Part shown: piece by piece, positions 1 to 5,733 of the stretch
Numbering within the stretch: the stretch's first letter is position 1
How the letters are laid out: every line of letters starts with the position of its first letter
NCBI GenBank assembly: GCA_937896265.1
Contig: CALBMD010000006.1
Location: 1 to 5,879 of the forward strand
Direction of reading: 5' to 3'
DNA: 5,879 bases
Source of the DNA: an uncultured Pseudomonadota bacterium
Lineage (GTDB): Bacteria > Bdellovibrionota_B > Oligoflexia > Oligoflexales > Bog-1112
The notes under the pieces: generated by a model
Databases searched by the model: none
Seen by the model: only the letters and a program-made list of their open reading frames with translations
What the model was told of the DNA's origin: nothing
Position numbers and translations under genes: made by a program

Positions 1-366
1 ATTTCTTTGGTAAAACTTGGATATGAGCCTGCTTTTGATCGGCTTGCTGATTTTATTATCAATCAAGATGAAAAAGATGCAACCACTGCTCTCGGACAGC
101 TCAATAGTGTTGAGAAAATTTCTGCGAGGCTGCAGATTTATTATAAGGTACTAGAAAAAGATGTTAGTTTTGCACAAAATCTCTTAAATTTATTACGAGA
201 GACGAAAAAAGAATTTACAGCTGACCGTGACTATATTATGCAGGAACTTTTTAGACGAGGGATTGAGCTTGATAATGAGCAAAATACAATTTTTCTTGAT
301 GATTCTATCAAGCCTGAAGAGGCAGATCCTCCTTTAGCTTCTATGGCTGGCATGAAAGCTACCTAA
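1..366 (+). CDS. C-terminal part of an unrecognised protein (5' end outside window)
   Basis: This open frame runs in from the left edge and stops at TAA 364-366, showing 121 residues. The first possible start is a TTG at 7, with only six bases before it and no visible ribosome site, so I treat the gene as truncated by the window and not as starting there. The visible protein is soluble-looking and mostly helix-forming, rich in Lys, Glu, Asp and Leu, with no membrane segment, no cysteine pair and no motif I can name. An acidic stretch (DDSIKPEEADPP) precedes a small Ala/Met-rich tail. Codon use and G+C resemble the neighbouring genes, which supports real coding. It converges on the rmlD-like gene and overlaps its end by 8 bases. 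I do not recognise the family and assign no function. Confidence 0.72.
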   Translation: MSLVKLGYEPAFDRLADFIINQDEKDATTALGQLNSVEKISARLQIYYKVLEKDVSFAQNLLNLLRETKKEFTADRDYIMQELFRRGIELDNEQNTIFLDDSIKPEEADPPLASMAGMKAT

Positions 367-1282
367 GAGTATCAAAAAATTGATGCAAAGAAGTTTCCCA
401 AGAAGGCATTTCTATTTTTAGCACATTATTGAGTTTTGAAATATTCAGACGAGAATTCTTTGGCCTCAAAGCTCTTGTTGGGGAATCACTGGAAGCTACA
501 GGAATAATTTCATTTAGCTTAAGTTTAATCTTATAAATTTTAGCTAAATCAAAAATCTTGAGAGCTAATTCGTACCAGTTTGTATGCCCTTCATTACAGC
601 AATTGTAGACGCCTTTTTTAGTCAGAAAATATTTATCATCGTCCATAGCTCGTGACAGGATAGCAAAGACGACAAGACCTAGGTCTCTGGCATAAGTCGG
701 TGCCCCCCATTGGTCATTTGCTACAGTTAATCTAGTATTTTTCTTACCATAATCAATCATGTTATTAACAAAGTTTTTCCCTTGCTGACCATAGACCCAA
801 GATGTGCGCAAAATGATAACATTGTTAAAGTCAGTTAAAAGTTTTTCGTCGCCGAGCAATTTTGTTTTGCCATAGATATTGCAGGGATTTTTCTCTTCTT
901 CCTCAGAGATGGGGTTATTGTGTTTAGGATTATAAACATAATCAGTCGAGAAGTGGATAAAGCCTTTCAAAGAAGGGCTAGCTTTAGCTAAAAGAGATGG
1001 CACAATAGTATTGATCCTTGTGGCTTCTTTTTCCTGGTCTTCAGCGAGATCGACCTGAGTAAAGGCTGCAGCATTGACGATATATTGAGGATCTAATTCT
1101 TGAATAATTTGTGAAATTTCCGCATCTGTCTTGGCAAAATCTAGAGTAATATGCGGCAGCCCATAATGGCTTGTTTTCTTACTTTTGCTGCCAGCATATA
1201 CTTGACCAAAATGATTTAAATAAGAACAGAGTTTTTGCCCCACTTGCCCATCGGCGCCGCAGACCAAAATTTTATTTTTCAT
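359..1282 (-). CDS. rmlD: RmlD-family dTDP-4-dehydrorhamnose reductase (NAD(P)-dependent sugar-nucleotide reductase)
   Basis: RmlD catalyses the last step of dTDP-L-rhamnose synthesis, reducing dTDP-4-dehydro-L-rhamnose with NAD(P)H in the cytoplasm; the product feeds surface polysaccharide. The 307-residue protein matches the usual family length (about 300). Visible motifs are the Rossmann GADGQVG (9-15), NAAAFTQVDLAE (70-81), STDYVY (112-117), catalytic YxxxK (Y137, K141), ILRTSWVYG (157-165), NDQWGAPT (189-196) and RPKNSRL (273-279), all in family order. I start at ATG 1282, not at the TTG at 1321: AGAGG (1288-1292) lies 5 bases upstream, and the Rossmann strand then begins at the expected place. 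The gene lies 68 bases downstream of clpB on the same strand. No other rhamnose genes (rmlA, B, C) are visible, so a related deoxysugar reductase is possible. Confidence 0.92.
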   Translation of the reverse strand: MKNKILVCGADGQVGQKLCSYLNHFGQVYAGSKSKKTSHYGLPHITLDFAKTDAEISQIIQELDPQYIVNAAAFTQVDLAEDQEKEATRINTIVPSLLAKASPSLKGFIHFSTDYVYNPKHNNPISEEEEKNPCNIYGKTKLLGDEKLLTDFNNVIILRTSWVYGQQGKNFVNNMIDYGKKNTRLTVANDQWGAPTYARDLGLVVFAILSRAMDDDKYFLTKKGVYNCCNEGHTNWYELALKIFDLAKIYKIKLKLNEIIPVASSDSPTRALRPKNSRLNISKLNNVLKIEMPSWETSLHQFFDTLR

Positions 1283-1287
1283 CCTTG

Positions 1288-1292
1288 CCTCT
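1288..1292 (-). promoter_or_regulatory. Ribosome binding site of rmlD
   Basis: AGAGG on the minus strand, five bases before ATG 1282. It decides the start in favour of the 307-residue protein over a 13-residue longer version from TTG at 1321. Confidence 0.65.
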
Positions 1293-1350
1293 AGTTGAAA
1301 GGTAACAAGAGTTATATACAAGGCTGATCATAACAAATTTATCCAAAACC

Positions 1351-3714
1351 TCAAGATTGACGCCATACTGTTTGATTGTCTACGAAGTCAGCCATCAAAT
1401 CTCCTTTGCTCAGATTACCGGCTATGATCTGTGTGGCAAGAGGTCTTGCAATTAATCGGTTAAAGACATTTTGCATAGGTCTTGCGCCAAATTGAGGGTC
1501 ATACCCTAGCTTACATAGCTCACTTATCATAGCTTCTGACAAGCTTATTTTAATATTTTTCCCTTTTAATCGATTAGCAAGATTAGCCAACTGCTTATCA
1601 ACTAGTTTCTTCGTCACGTCTTGATTTAGTGTCTTATAGGTCAAAATAGAATCAATACGTCCGAGTACTTCTGGTTTAAAGTCTTGGTTCAAATTCTTTG
1701 AGTTAGTCGTCATCATCACGATAGTATTGCGAAAATCGATGGTCCGACCTTTGTTGTCGCTAAGACGGCCCTCATCTAGGATTTGTAGTAAAATATCAGC
1801 AAAATCAGGGTGCGCTTTTTCTAGTTCGTCAAAGAGCAGCACTGCATAAGGCTTTCGCCGTATAGCTTCCGTGAGCACGCCAGCGTCTTCATAGCCGACA
1901 TAGCCAGCAGGAGCTCCAATTAATTTGGCTACAGCATGTTTTTCTGAATATTCACTCATATCTAGGCGGACCATGTTCTGTTCTGAATCAAAGAGGAAGG
2001 TAGCCAGAGCTTTGACGGTTTCTGTTTTACCAACCCCCGTTGGGCCTTTTAGTAAGAATGAACCCATGGGTCGATTTTCTGCAGTTAAACCAGCATAGGC
2101 AGTAATGAGGGTTTCAGAAATTTCATGCAGAGCTTCATCTTGACCATAAACCCTAGATTTTAAAAAATCCTCTAGCTCTAGCAGTTTTTCTTGTTTGTCT
2201 TTAAGAATCTTTTCCACTTTTATACCAGTGTGGCGAGCAATCACTTTTGCGATATGTTCTGGGGTTAAGATCCAATTGCTTTGATGAGAAGCAAGTTCTT
2301 TTTGGAGATCAGGAACGACACCGTATTTTATTTTTGAGGCATCTTCAAATCTCCCTTCTCGCTCTGCTTTTTCTAAATCAAAGGTGGCTTTTTCTAACGC
2401 ATTTTTTACTGAAGTAAGTCTTTTTAAAGATTTTACTTCCTGAGCCCAATGTTCTTTACCCACATCAAATTCTTTTTGCATTCTAACGATTTCATCTTGA
2501 ATGTCGGAATTGTCTTTTTCAAACTGAGCTAAAATTTTCTTGGCTCTAATTTCAGCTTCTAAGAGAGCTAGATCAGCTGGCATAGCTTGAGCGGAAAGTT
2601 TTAGTGAAGAGGCTGCTTCGTCAATTAGATCGATAGCTTTGTCTGGAAGCCTTTTGTCAGTTAGGTATTGTACTGATAATTTTACAGCCGCATAGATAGC
2701 TTCATCAGAAATCTTGATTCCATGATGCATTTCGTGTTTGTCACGAACACCTAAAAGGATTTCAGTTGCATCCTCGATAGATGGTTCTTCAACACGCACT
2801 GGTCTAAATCTGCGTTCTAGAGCAGAATCGTTTAGAATATATTTTTGATATTCATCTGGTGTGGTGGCGCCAATACAATGAAGATCTCCACGTGCTAAGG
2901 CTGGTTTTAGAAGGTTAGCAGCGTCCATTGCTCCATCTGTTCGTCCAGCTCCAATAAGTTGATGAATCTCGTCAATAAATAAAATAGCCTGGCCAGCTTG
3001 AGCTTGCATGAATTTAAGCAACTGCTGAATACGTTCTTCGAAGTCGCCACGAAATTTAGTACCAGCCATTAAGGAGCCCATATCGAGCGAGTAGACTGTT
3101 TTGCCAAGTAGAACATCAGGAACATTTTCCTTGGCAATTTGTTCTGCCAAGCCCTCAACAATAGCAGTTTTTCCAACACCGGCAGATCCAATAAGAACGG
3201 GGTTGTTCTTGCTTCGTCTTCCTAAAATTTCAATAACAGATCTAATTTCTTGCGTACGACCAACGACAGGATCAAGTTTGCCTTGATTAGCTAGTTCGTT
3301 TAGATTCGTTAAAAAAGGTAGCTCTTTAATTTCTTGGCTGAGCTCTTTGGCATCTTTGTCTGATAATTTAATTTCGGCAACAAACTTGTGGACAAAATAT
3401 AGTAGATCTACTTCGTTAATGCTTTGTCGGCCTTCTTTAGTTGACTTACTCTTTGCCAAGGTAAGCCATTCATTCAACCCCGCATTAATATGTAGAGCAT
3501 CTAGAGGCACAGGATGTTCCAGGCTAGCTAAAGCTGCTAATTTAGCTGCAATCTGATCCCTATGGTTTTTAAATAGCTTTGCTGAGCGAGAATTTGGGTT
3601 TTCTAGTAGTCCAAACATTAGATGGTAAGGACCTATTTCGCTATGTCTTCTACTTAAGGCTTCGCTTTGAGCAATTTCAAGAGCAGCTAGAGTTACAGTA
3701 TCAAATTTATCCAT
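1351..3714 (-). CDS. clpB: ClpB-type ATP-dependent chaperone/disaggregase (AAA+, Hsp100)
   Basis: ClpB is a cytoplasmic hexamer that works with DnaK/DnaJ/GrpE to thread aggregated proteins through its central pore using ATP. The 787-residue protein has a Clp N domain (about 1-130). NBD1 has Walker A GSAGVGKT 176-183, pore loop KFRG 220-223, Walker B ILFIDE 244-249, sensor GATT 282-285 and Arg fingers R301/R302. A coiled-coil M domain follows (about 375-480), including the KYGVVPDL segment with Y464. NBD2 has Walker A GPTGVGKT 557-564, pore loop GYVG 604-607, Walker B VLLFDE 625-630, sensor-1 N671, Arg finger R686 and sensor-2 GARP 743-746. The M domain and the lack of an IGL/IGF ClpP-docking tripeptide favour ClpB over ClpA/ClpC. 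It is shorter than E. coli ClpB (857), mainly from a slightly shorter M domain and about 22 residues missing between N671 and the Arg finger. Start ATG 3714 has AAAAGG eight bases upstream. Confidence 0.94.
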   Translation of the reverse strand: MDKFDTVTLAALEIAQSEALSRRHSEIGPYHLMFGLLENPNSRSAKLFKNHRDQIAAKLAALASLEHPVPLDALHINAGLNEWLTLAKSKSTKEGRQSINEVDLLYFVHKFVAEIKLSDKDAKELSQEIKELPFLTNLNELANQGKLDPVVGRTQEIRSVIEILGRRSKNNPVLIGSAGVGKTAIVEGLAEQIAKENVPDVLLGKTVYSLDMGSLMAGTKFRGDFEERIQQLLKFMQAQAGQAILFIDEIHQLIGAGRTDGAMDAANLLKPALARGDLHCIGATTPDEYQKYILNDSALERRFRPVRVEEPSIEDATEILLGVRDKHEMHHGIKISDEAIYAAVKLSVQYLTDKRLPDKAIDLIDEAASSLKLSAQAMPADLALLEAEIRAKKILAQFEKDNSDIQDEIVRMQKEFDVGKEHWAQEVKSLKRLTSVKNALEKATFDLEKAEREGRFEDASKIKYGVVPDLQKELASHQSNWILTPEHIAKVIARHTGIKVEKILKDKQEKLLELEDFLKSRVYGQDEALHEISETLITAYAGLTAENRPMGSFLLKGPTGVGKTETVKALATFLFDSEQNMVRLDMSEYSEKHAVAKLIGAPAGYVGYEDAGVLTEAIRRKPYAVLLFDELEKAHPDFADILLQILDEGRLSDNKGRTIDFRNTIVMMTTNSKNLNQDFKPEVLGRIDSILTYKTLNQDVTKKLVDKQLANLANRLKGKNIKISLSEAMISELCKLGYDPQFGARPMQNVFNRLIARPLATQIIAGNLSKGDLMADFVDNQTVWRQS

Positions 3715-3722
3715 AATATATG

Positions 3723-3728
3723 CCTTTT
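3723..3728 (-). promoter_or_regulatory. Ribosome binding site of clpB
   Basis: AAAAGG on the minus strand, eight bases before ATG 3714. It lies inside one arm of a small palindrome (3723-3735), so pairing in the mRNA leader could mask it. Confidence 0.5.
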
Positions 3729-3746
3729 ATAAAGGATATTATATCC
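3723..3746. repeat. Two overlapping short palindromes in the clpB/mqnE divergent region
   Basis: CCTTT-TAT-AAAGG (3723-3735) and GGATAT-T-ATATCC (3734-3746) are both perfect inverted repeats, and they share the GG at 3734-3735. In clpB mRNA they could form mutually exclusive hairpins, one including the ribosome site; in DNA they could be an operator. Both are short and A/T-rich, so chance is a real alternative. Confidence 0.35.
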
Positions 3747-3768
3747 ATTTTCCTTGCTACAAGAGAAA

Positions 3769-3796
3769 AAATAAGGTTCATTTGTGAGAAGTCAAG
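3769..3796 (-). promoter_or_regulatory. Candidate heat-shock (sigma-32-like) promoter for clpB
   Basis: Reading on the minus strand, CTTGAC (3791-3796) is followed by 14 bases and then CCTTATTT (3769-3776). This resembles the proteobacterial sigma-32 pattern CTTGAA, spacer, CCCCATnT, with one mismatch in the -35 and two in the -10. It would start transcription near 3762 and leave a leader of about 48 bases before clpB. The same bases can be read as a sigma-70 promoter (TTGACT, 16 bases, TATTTT), so sigma specificity is uncertain. A promoter serving clpB is expected here either way. Confidence 0.42.
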
Positions 3797-3802
3797 ATTA
3801 GA

Positions 3803-3807
3803 AGGAG
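3803..3807 (+). promoter_or_regulatory. Ribosome binding site of mqnE
   Basis: AGGAG within AAGGAGA (3802-3808), five bases before ATG 3813. It is the strongest Shine-Dalgarno in the window. It sets the start at 3813; an in-frame ATG at 3720 has no such site and lies almost against the clpB start. Confidence 0.8.
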
Positions 3808-3812
3808 ACAGG

Positions 3813-4862
3813 ATGAATAATTTGAGATTTGGGTTGCATGAAGGTTTGGCGCTTTATGATTTGCCTCTGCATGAATTGGGTAAAATGGCAGATGAAAAAA
3901 AGCGTCAACGGTTTGGTAATGAAGTTACTTTTATTAAAAATTACTATATGAACTTCACGAACATTTGTCGTTATGCCTGTAAATACTGTGGTTTTCGCCG
4001 TAACAAAACAGATGCAGATGCTTATGTCCTTGGTCTTGATGCGATTGAAAAAAAACTTGCTTCAGCGCCAGAGCAGTTAAAAGAAGTATGGTTTTCTTCT
4101 GGCCTTAATCCTGAGCTTCCTTATCAATACTATCTTGATCTTTTACAGTTAGTTAAGCGGATTGTGCCTGATGCTATGATTAAGGCATTTACTGCAGTTG
4201 AGATAGATTTCTTTGCTAAAAAATTTGGTAAATCGTATGAGGAGGTTATTGATGACTTTGTCAGCCATGGGCTAGGTCGTATTCCTGGCGGTGGTGCTGA
4301 AATTTTTGATGATGCTATTCGTAAAAAGATTGATATTAAGATTCGGGCTCAGGATTATTTTCGTATCCATGAACTTATGCATCAACGCGATATTCCAACT
4401 AGTATCACTATGCTTTTTGGTCATATCGAAAAAAGAGAACATCGGATTGCGCACATGTTAGCTATCCGCGATTTTCAAGACCGTTCTAAAGGGGTTCAGG
4501 CGTTTATTCCTCTTGCCTTCCAAGATAAGAATAATCCTTTAGCTCTTCGGGGTGTTAAAGGACCCTCTGCTGTTGAAGTCTTAAAGACCCTCGCGATTTC
4601 AAGAATTATTCTGGATAATGTTGATCATATTCAAAGTTTTTGGATTGATTCTGGAGTAGAGGTTACGCAAATTAGTTTGCATTTTGGGGTCGATGATCTT
4701 AACGGCACTATGATTGAAGAGAATATCGCTCATGAATCTGGAGCTAAAACTAAGAAGTATGAAACAGCTGATTCTTTGGTGGACTGGATTCACTCCTCAG
4801 GCTTTGTGGCTGTTGAGAGGGATTGTCGTTTTATGAGATTAAGCAGTGAGCTAAGAAGCTAA
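3813..4862 (+). CDS. mqnE: Aminodeoxyfutalosine synthase MqnE (radical SAM, futalosine menaquinone pathway)
   Basis: MqnE is a radical SAM enzyme that joins SAM to 3-[(1-carboxyvinyl)oxy]benzoate to make 6-amino-6-deoxyfutalosine, an early step of the futalosine route to menaquinone, in the cytoplasm. The 349-residue protein shows NFTNIC followed by the cluster motif CX3CX2C (C52, C56, C59), then NPELPYQYYL (99-108), KAFTAVEIDFF (124-134), PGGGAEIF (158-165), LFGHIE (201-206), FIPLAF (231-236) and LHFGVDDLNGT (289-299). KAFTAVE separates MqnE from the related MqnC, which shares PGGGAEI but has a different strand there. Start ATG 3813 is chosen for its strong ribosome site; the longer ATG 3720 frame adds 31 residues with no family resemblance. 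It is divergent from clpB, and no other mqn gene is visible. One small oddity is SSGLNPELP where GGLHPELP is usual. Confidence 0.93.
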   Translation: MNNLRFGLHEGLALYDLPLHELGKMADEKKRQRFGNEVTFIKNYYMNFTNICRYACKYCGFRRNKTDADAYVLGLDAIEKKLASAPEQLKEVWFSSGLNPELPYQYYLDLLQLVKRIVPDAMIKAFTAVEIDFFAKKFGKSYEEVIDDFVSHGLGRIPGGGAEIFDDAIRKKIDIKIRAQDYFRIHELMHQRDIPTSITMLFGHIEKREHRIAHMLAIRDFQDRSKGVQAFIPLAFQDKNNPLALRGVKGPSAVEVLKTLAISRIILDNVDHIQSFWIDSGVEVTQISLHFGVDDLNGTMIEENIAHESGAKTKKYETADSLVDWIHSSGFVAVERDCRFMRLSSELRS

Positions 4863-4878
4863 ATACATTAATATTTCG

Positions 4879-4901
4879 TAAATTTTTAACTAAATTTTTA
4901 A
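4879..4901. repeat. Tandem A/T-rich 12-base direct repeat
   Basis: TAAATTTTTAA occurs at 4879-4889 and again at 4891-4901, a period of 12 bases with one intervening base. It sits 25 to 50 bases upstream of the sigma-28-like -35 element, about where an A/T-rich activating (UP-like) element could lie. Low-complexity sequence of this kind can also arise by chance. Confidence 0.5.
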
Positions 4902-4926
4902 GTTTGTGATCTCTGAGTTTTAGCCC

Positions 4927-4954
4927 TAAACGTTAGAGAGGATATTACCGATAG
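4927..4954 (+). promoter_or_regulatory. Candidate flagellar sigma-28 (FliA) promoter for the cheZ-like gene
   Basis: TAAACGTT begins at 4927 and ACCGATAG spans 4947-4954. The enterobacterial FliA pattern is TAAAGTTT, 11 bases, GCCGATAA. The TAAA is exact and the -10 keeps CCGATA; the distance from TAAA to the -10 is 16 bases against the usual 15. Transcription would begin near 4960, leaving a leader of about 23 bases to the GTG at 4983. Agreement with the predicted chemotaxis role of the gene strengthens the call; the extra spacer base weakens it. Confidence 0.5.
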
Positions 4955-4973
4955 CATTAATGCCTTTGCTTAT

Positions 4974-4978
4974 GGGAG
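4974..4978 (+). promoter_or_regulatory. Ribosome binding site of the cheZ-like gene
   Basis: GGGAG, four bases before GTG 4983. The spacing is slightly short. An ATG at 4981 overlaps the GTG by two bases in another frame but reaches a stop after 12 codons, so the GTG is the credible start. Confidence 0.5.
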
Positions 4979-4982
4979 AGAT

Positions 4983-5693
4983 GTGTCAAACGGCTATACA
5001 GAAACTCAGAAGCTCATAGATAGTATTTTTATCGAAGTTCTTCGAGAGCTGACTGCTTCTATATTGCTTTCGACTCAAAAGGCTAGTGAATTTATTCTTA
5101 GTTCTGCACAAAGCTTTTCTGCAAAGCACACTCTTTCTTCTCAAGAAAAAGCGATTTTGTCTCCAATTTTTGTAAGTTTTGCTTTTGAGGAAGGTTTGCA
5201 AAATTGTCTTAATGACTTTGTTGCTAGTTGGCAGAAATTGATTGTTCAAGAGGTGATGCAGGTAAATGAACGCAAAGCTGCCCTCTTGGATTTAATGAAA
5301 TTTTCAACAAGCTCTTTTGACAAGTACAGCAAAGCGTCAGAAGCAGCAACCCTTCAGATAGCAAAAAGCATAAAAGAGTTTTCTGCTTACGTTCAAGATA
5401 ATGAGAAAAGAAAGGAAGTCGATGACTTTGTTTGTCCTATCATTGAAGCGCTGCAGTTTCAAGACCGTATTGTTCAAAATCTGAATAACCTCTCTAAGAT
5501 GCTGACTGTTTGGACTGATTGTCACCAAAGGTTTTTGGCCGAAGGGAAGTGTCAAGAGCAAGAATTAGTTGAATTTAGTAATAAGTTACTTGCATGTAGC
5601 ACAATGCATTCGGAAAAAGAGATCATTGAGCAGAAATTTCAGATTGCAGATAAAAGTAACAGCAAAAAACCTGGCGATGTCTTGCTGTTCTAA
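4983..5693 (+). CDS. CheZ-like protein, putative CheY-P phosphatase or chemotaxis accessory protein
   Basis: A 236-residue, soluble, almost wholly helical protein. Near residue 158 it reads LQFQDRIVQNL, giving D161 and Q165. In E. coli CheZ the catalytic Asp and Gln (D143, Q147) have the same four-residue spacing inside a similar QDFQD-type helix. The last residues, GDVLLF, resemble the acidic-hydrophobic C-terminal peptides that tether CheZ-type proteins to CheY, after a polar linker (about 218-230) like the CheZ tail linker. CheZ strips phosphate from CheY-P and so resets flagellar switching. Length is close to E. coli CheZ (214). The start is GTG with GGGAG four bases before it, and a sigma-28-like promoter lies just upstream. 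No other che or fli gene is visible. It could instead be another FQD-helix signalling protein that is not a true phosphatase. The reading frame is certain enough; the function is inferred. Confidence 0.68.
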   Translation: MSNGYTETQKLIDSIFIEVLRELTASILLSTQKASEFILSSAQSFSAKHTLSSQEKAILSPIFVSFAFEEGLQNCLNDFVASWQKLIVQEVMQVNERKAALLDLMKFSTSSFDKYSKASEAATLQIAKSIKEFSAYVQDNEKRKEVDDFVCPIIEALQFQDRIVQNLNNLSKMLTVWTDCHQRFLAEGKCQEQELVEFSNKLLACSTMHSEKEIIEQKFQIADKSNSKKPGDVLLF

Positions 5694-5733
5694 GCTTAAA
5701 TAAGCGTATCAAAATTCAAATCAGCGGGAATGA

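Larger units (their letters stand above)
4863..4982. other. Intergenic region between mqnE and the cheZ-like gene
   Basis: 120 bases, very A/T-rich in the first half. It holds the 12-base tandem repeat (4879-4901), the sigma-28-like promoter candidate (4927-4954) and the ribosome site of the next gene. I see no GC-rich hairpin with a T run that would end mqnE transcription. The cheZ-like reading frame stays open back to 4917 but has no ATG, GTG or TTG there. Confidence 0.6.

Noticed and set aside
1283..1321. Longer N terminus for rmlD from a TTG at 1321
   Set aside because: It has no clear ribosome site, and the Rossmann strand fits the N terminus only when translation begins at 1282.
3101..3556. 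Two plus-strand open frames (3101-3286 and 3347-3556)
   Set aside because: They are antisense to clpB, which is certain from its domains, and their peptides match no known family.
1351..3714. ClpA or ClpC identity for the large AAA+ protein
   Set aside because: A ClpB-type coiled-coil M domain is present, and the ClpP-docking loop is absent from the second ATPase domain.
3728..3742. TATAAA (3728) or TATTAT (3737) as a -10 for mqnE
   Set aside because: No acceptable -35 lies 16-18 bases upstream, and such hexamers are common in this A/T-rich stretch.
3720..3812. Longer N terminus for mqnE from ATG 3720
   Set aside because: The 31 extra residues do not look like MqnE, no ribosome site precedes 3720, and a strong AAGGAG lies five bases before ATG 3813.
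4272..4793. Two minus-strand open frames inside mqnE
   Set aside because: They are shadows of the conserved mqnE frame, with no ribosome site and low-complexity peptides.
4986..5561. Two minus-strand open frames opposite the cheZ-like gene
   Set aside because: Their peptides are rich in Asn, Lys, Arg and Phe as expected for antisense of AT-rich coding, while the plus frame carries coherent motifs and a promoter.
5694..5705. GCTTA-AA-TAAGC as a terminator after the cheZ-like gene
   Set aside because: The stem is five pairs, A/T-rich, has a two-base loop and is not followed by a T run.
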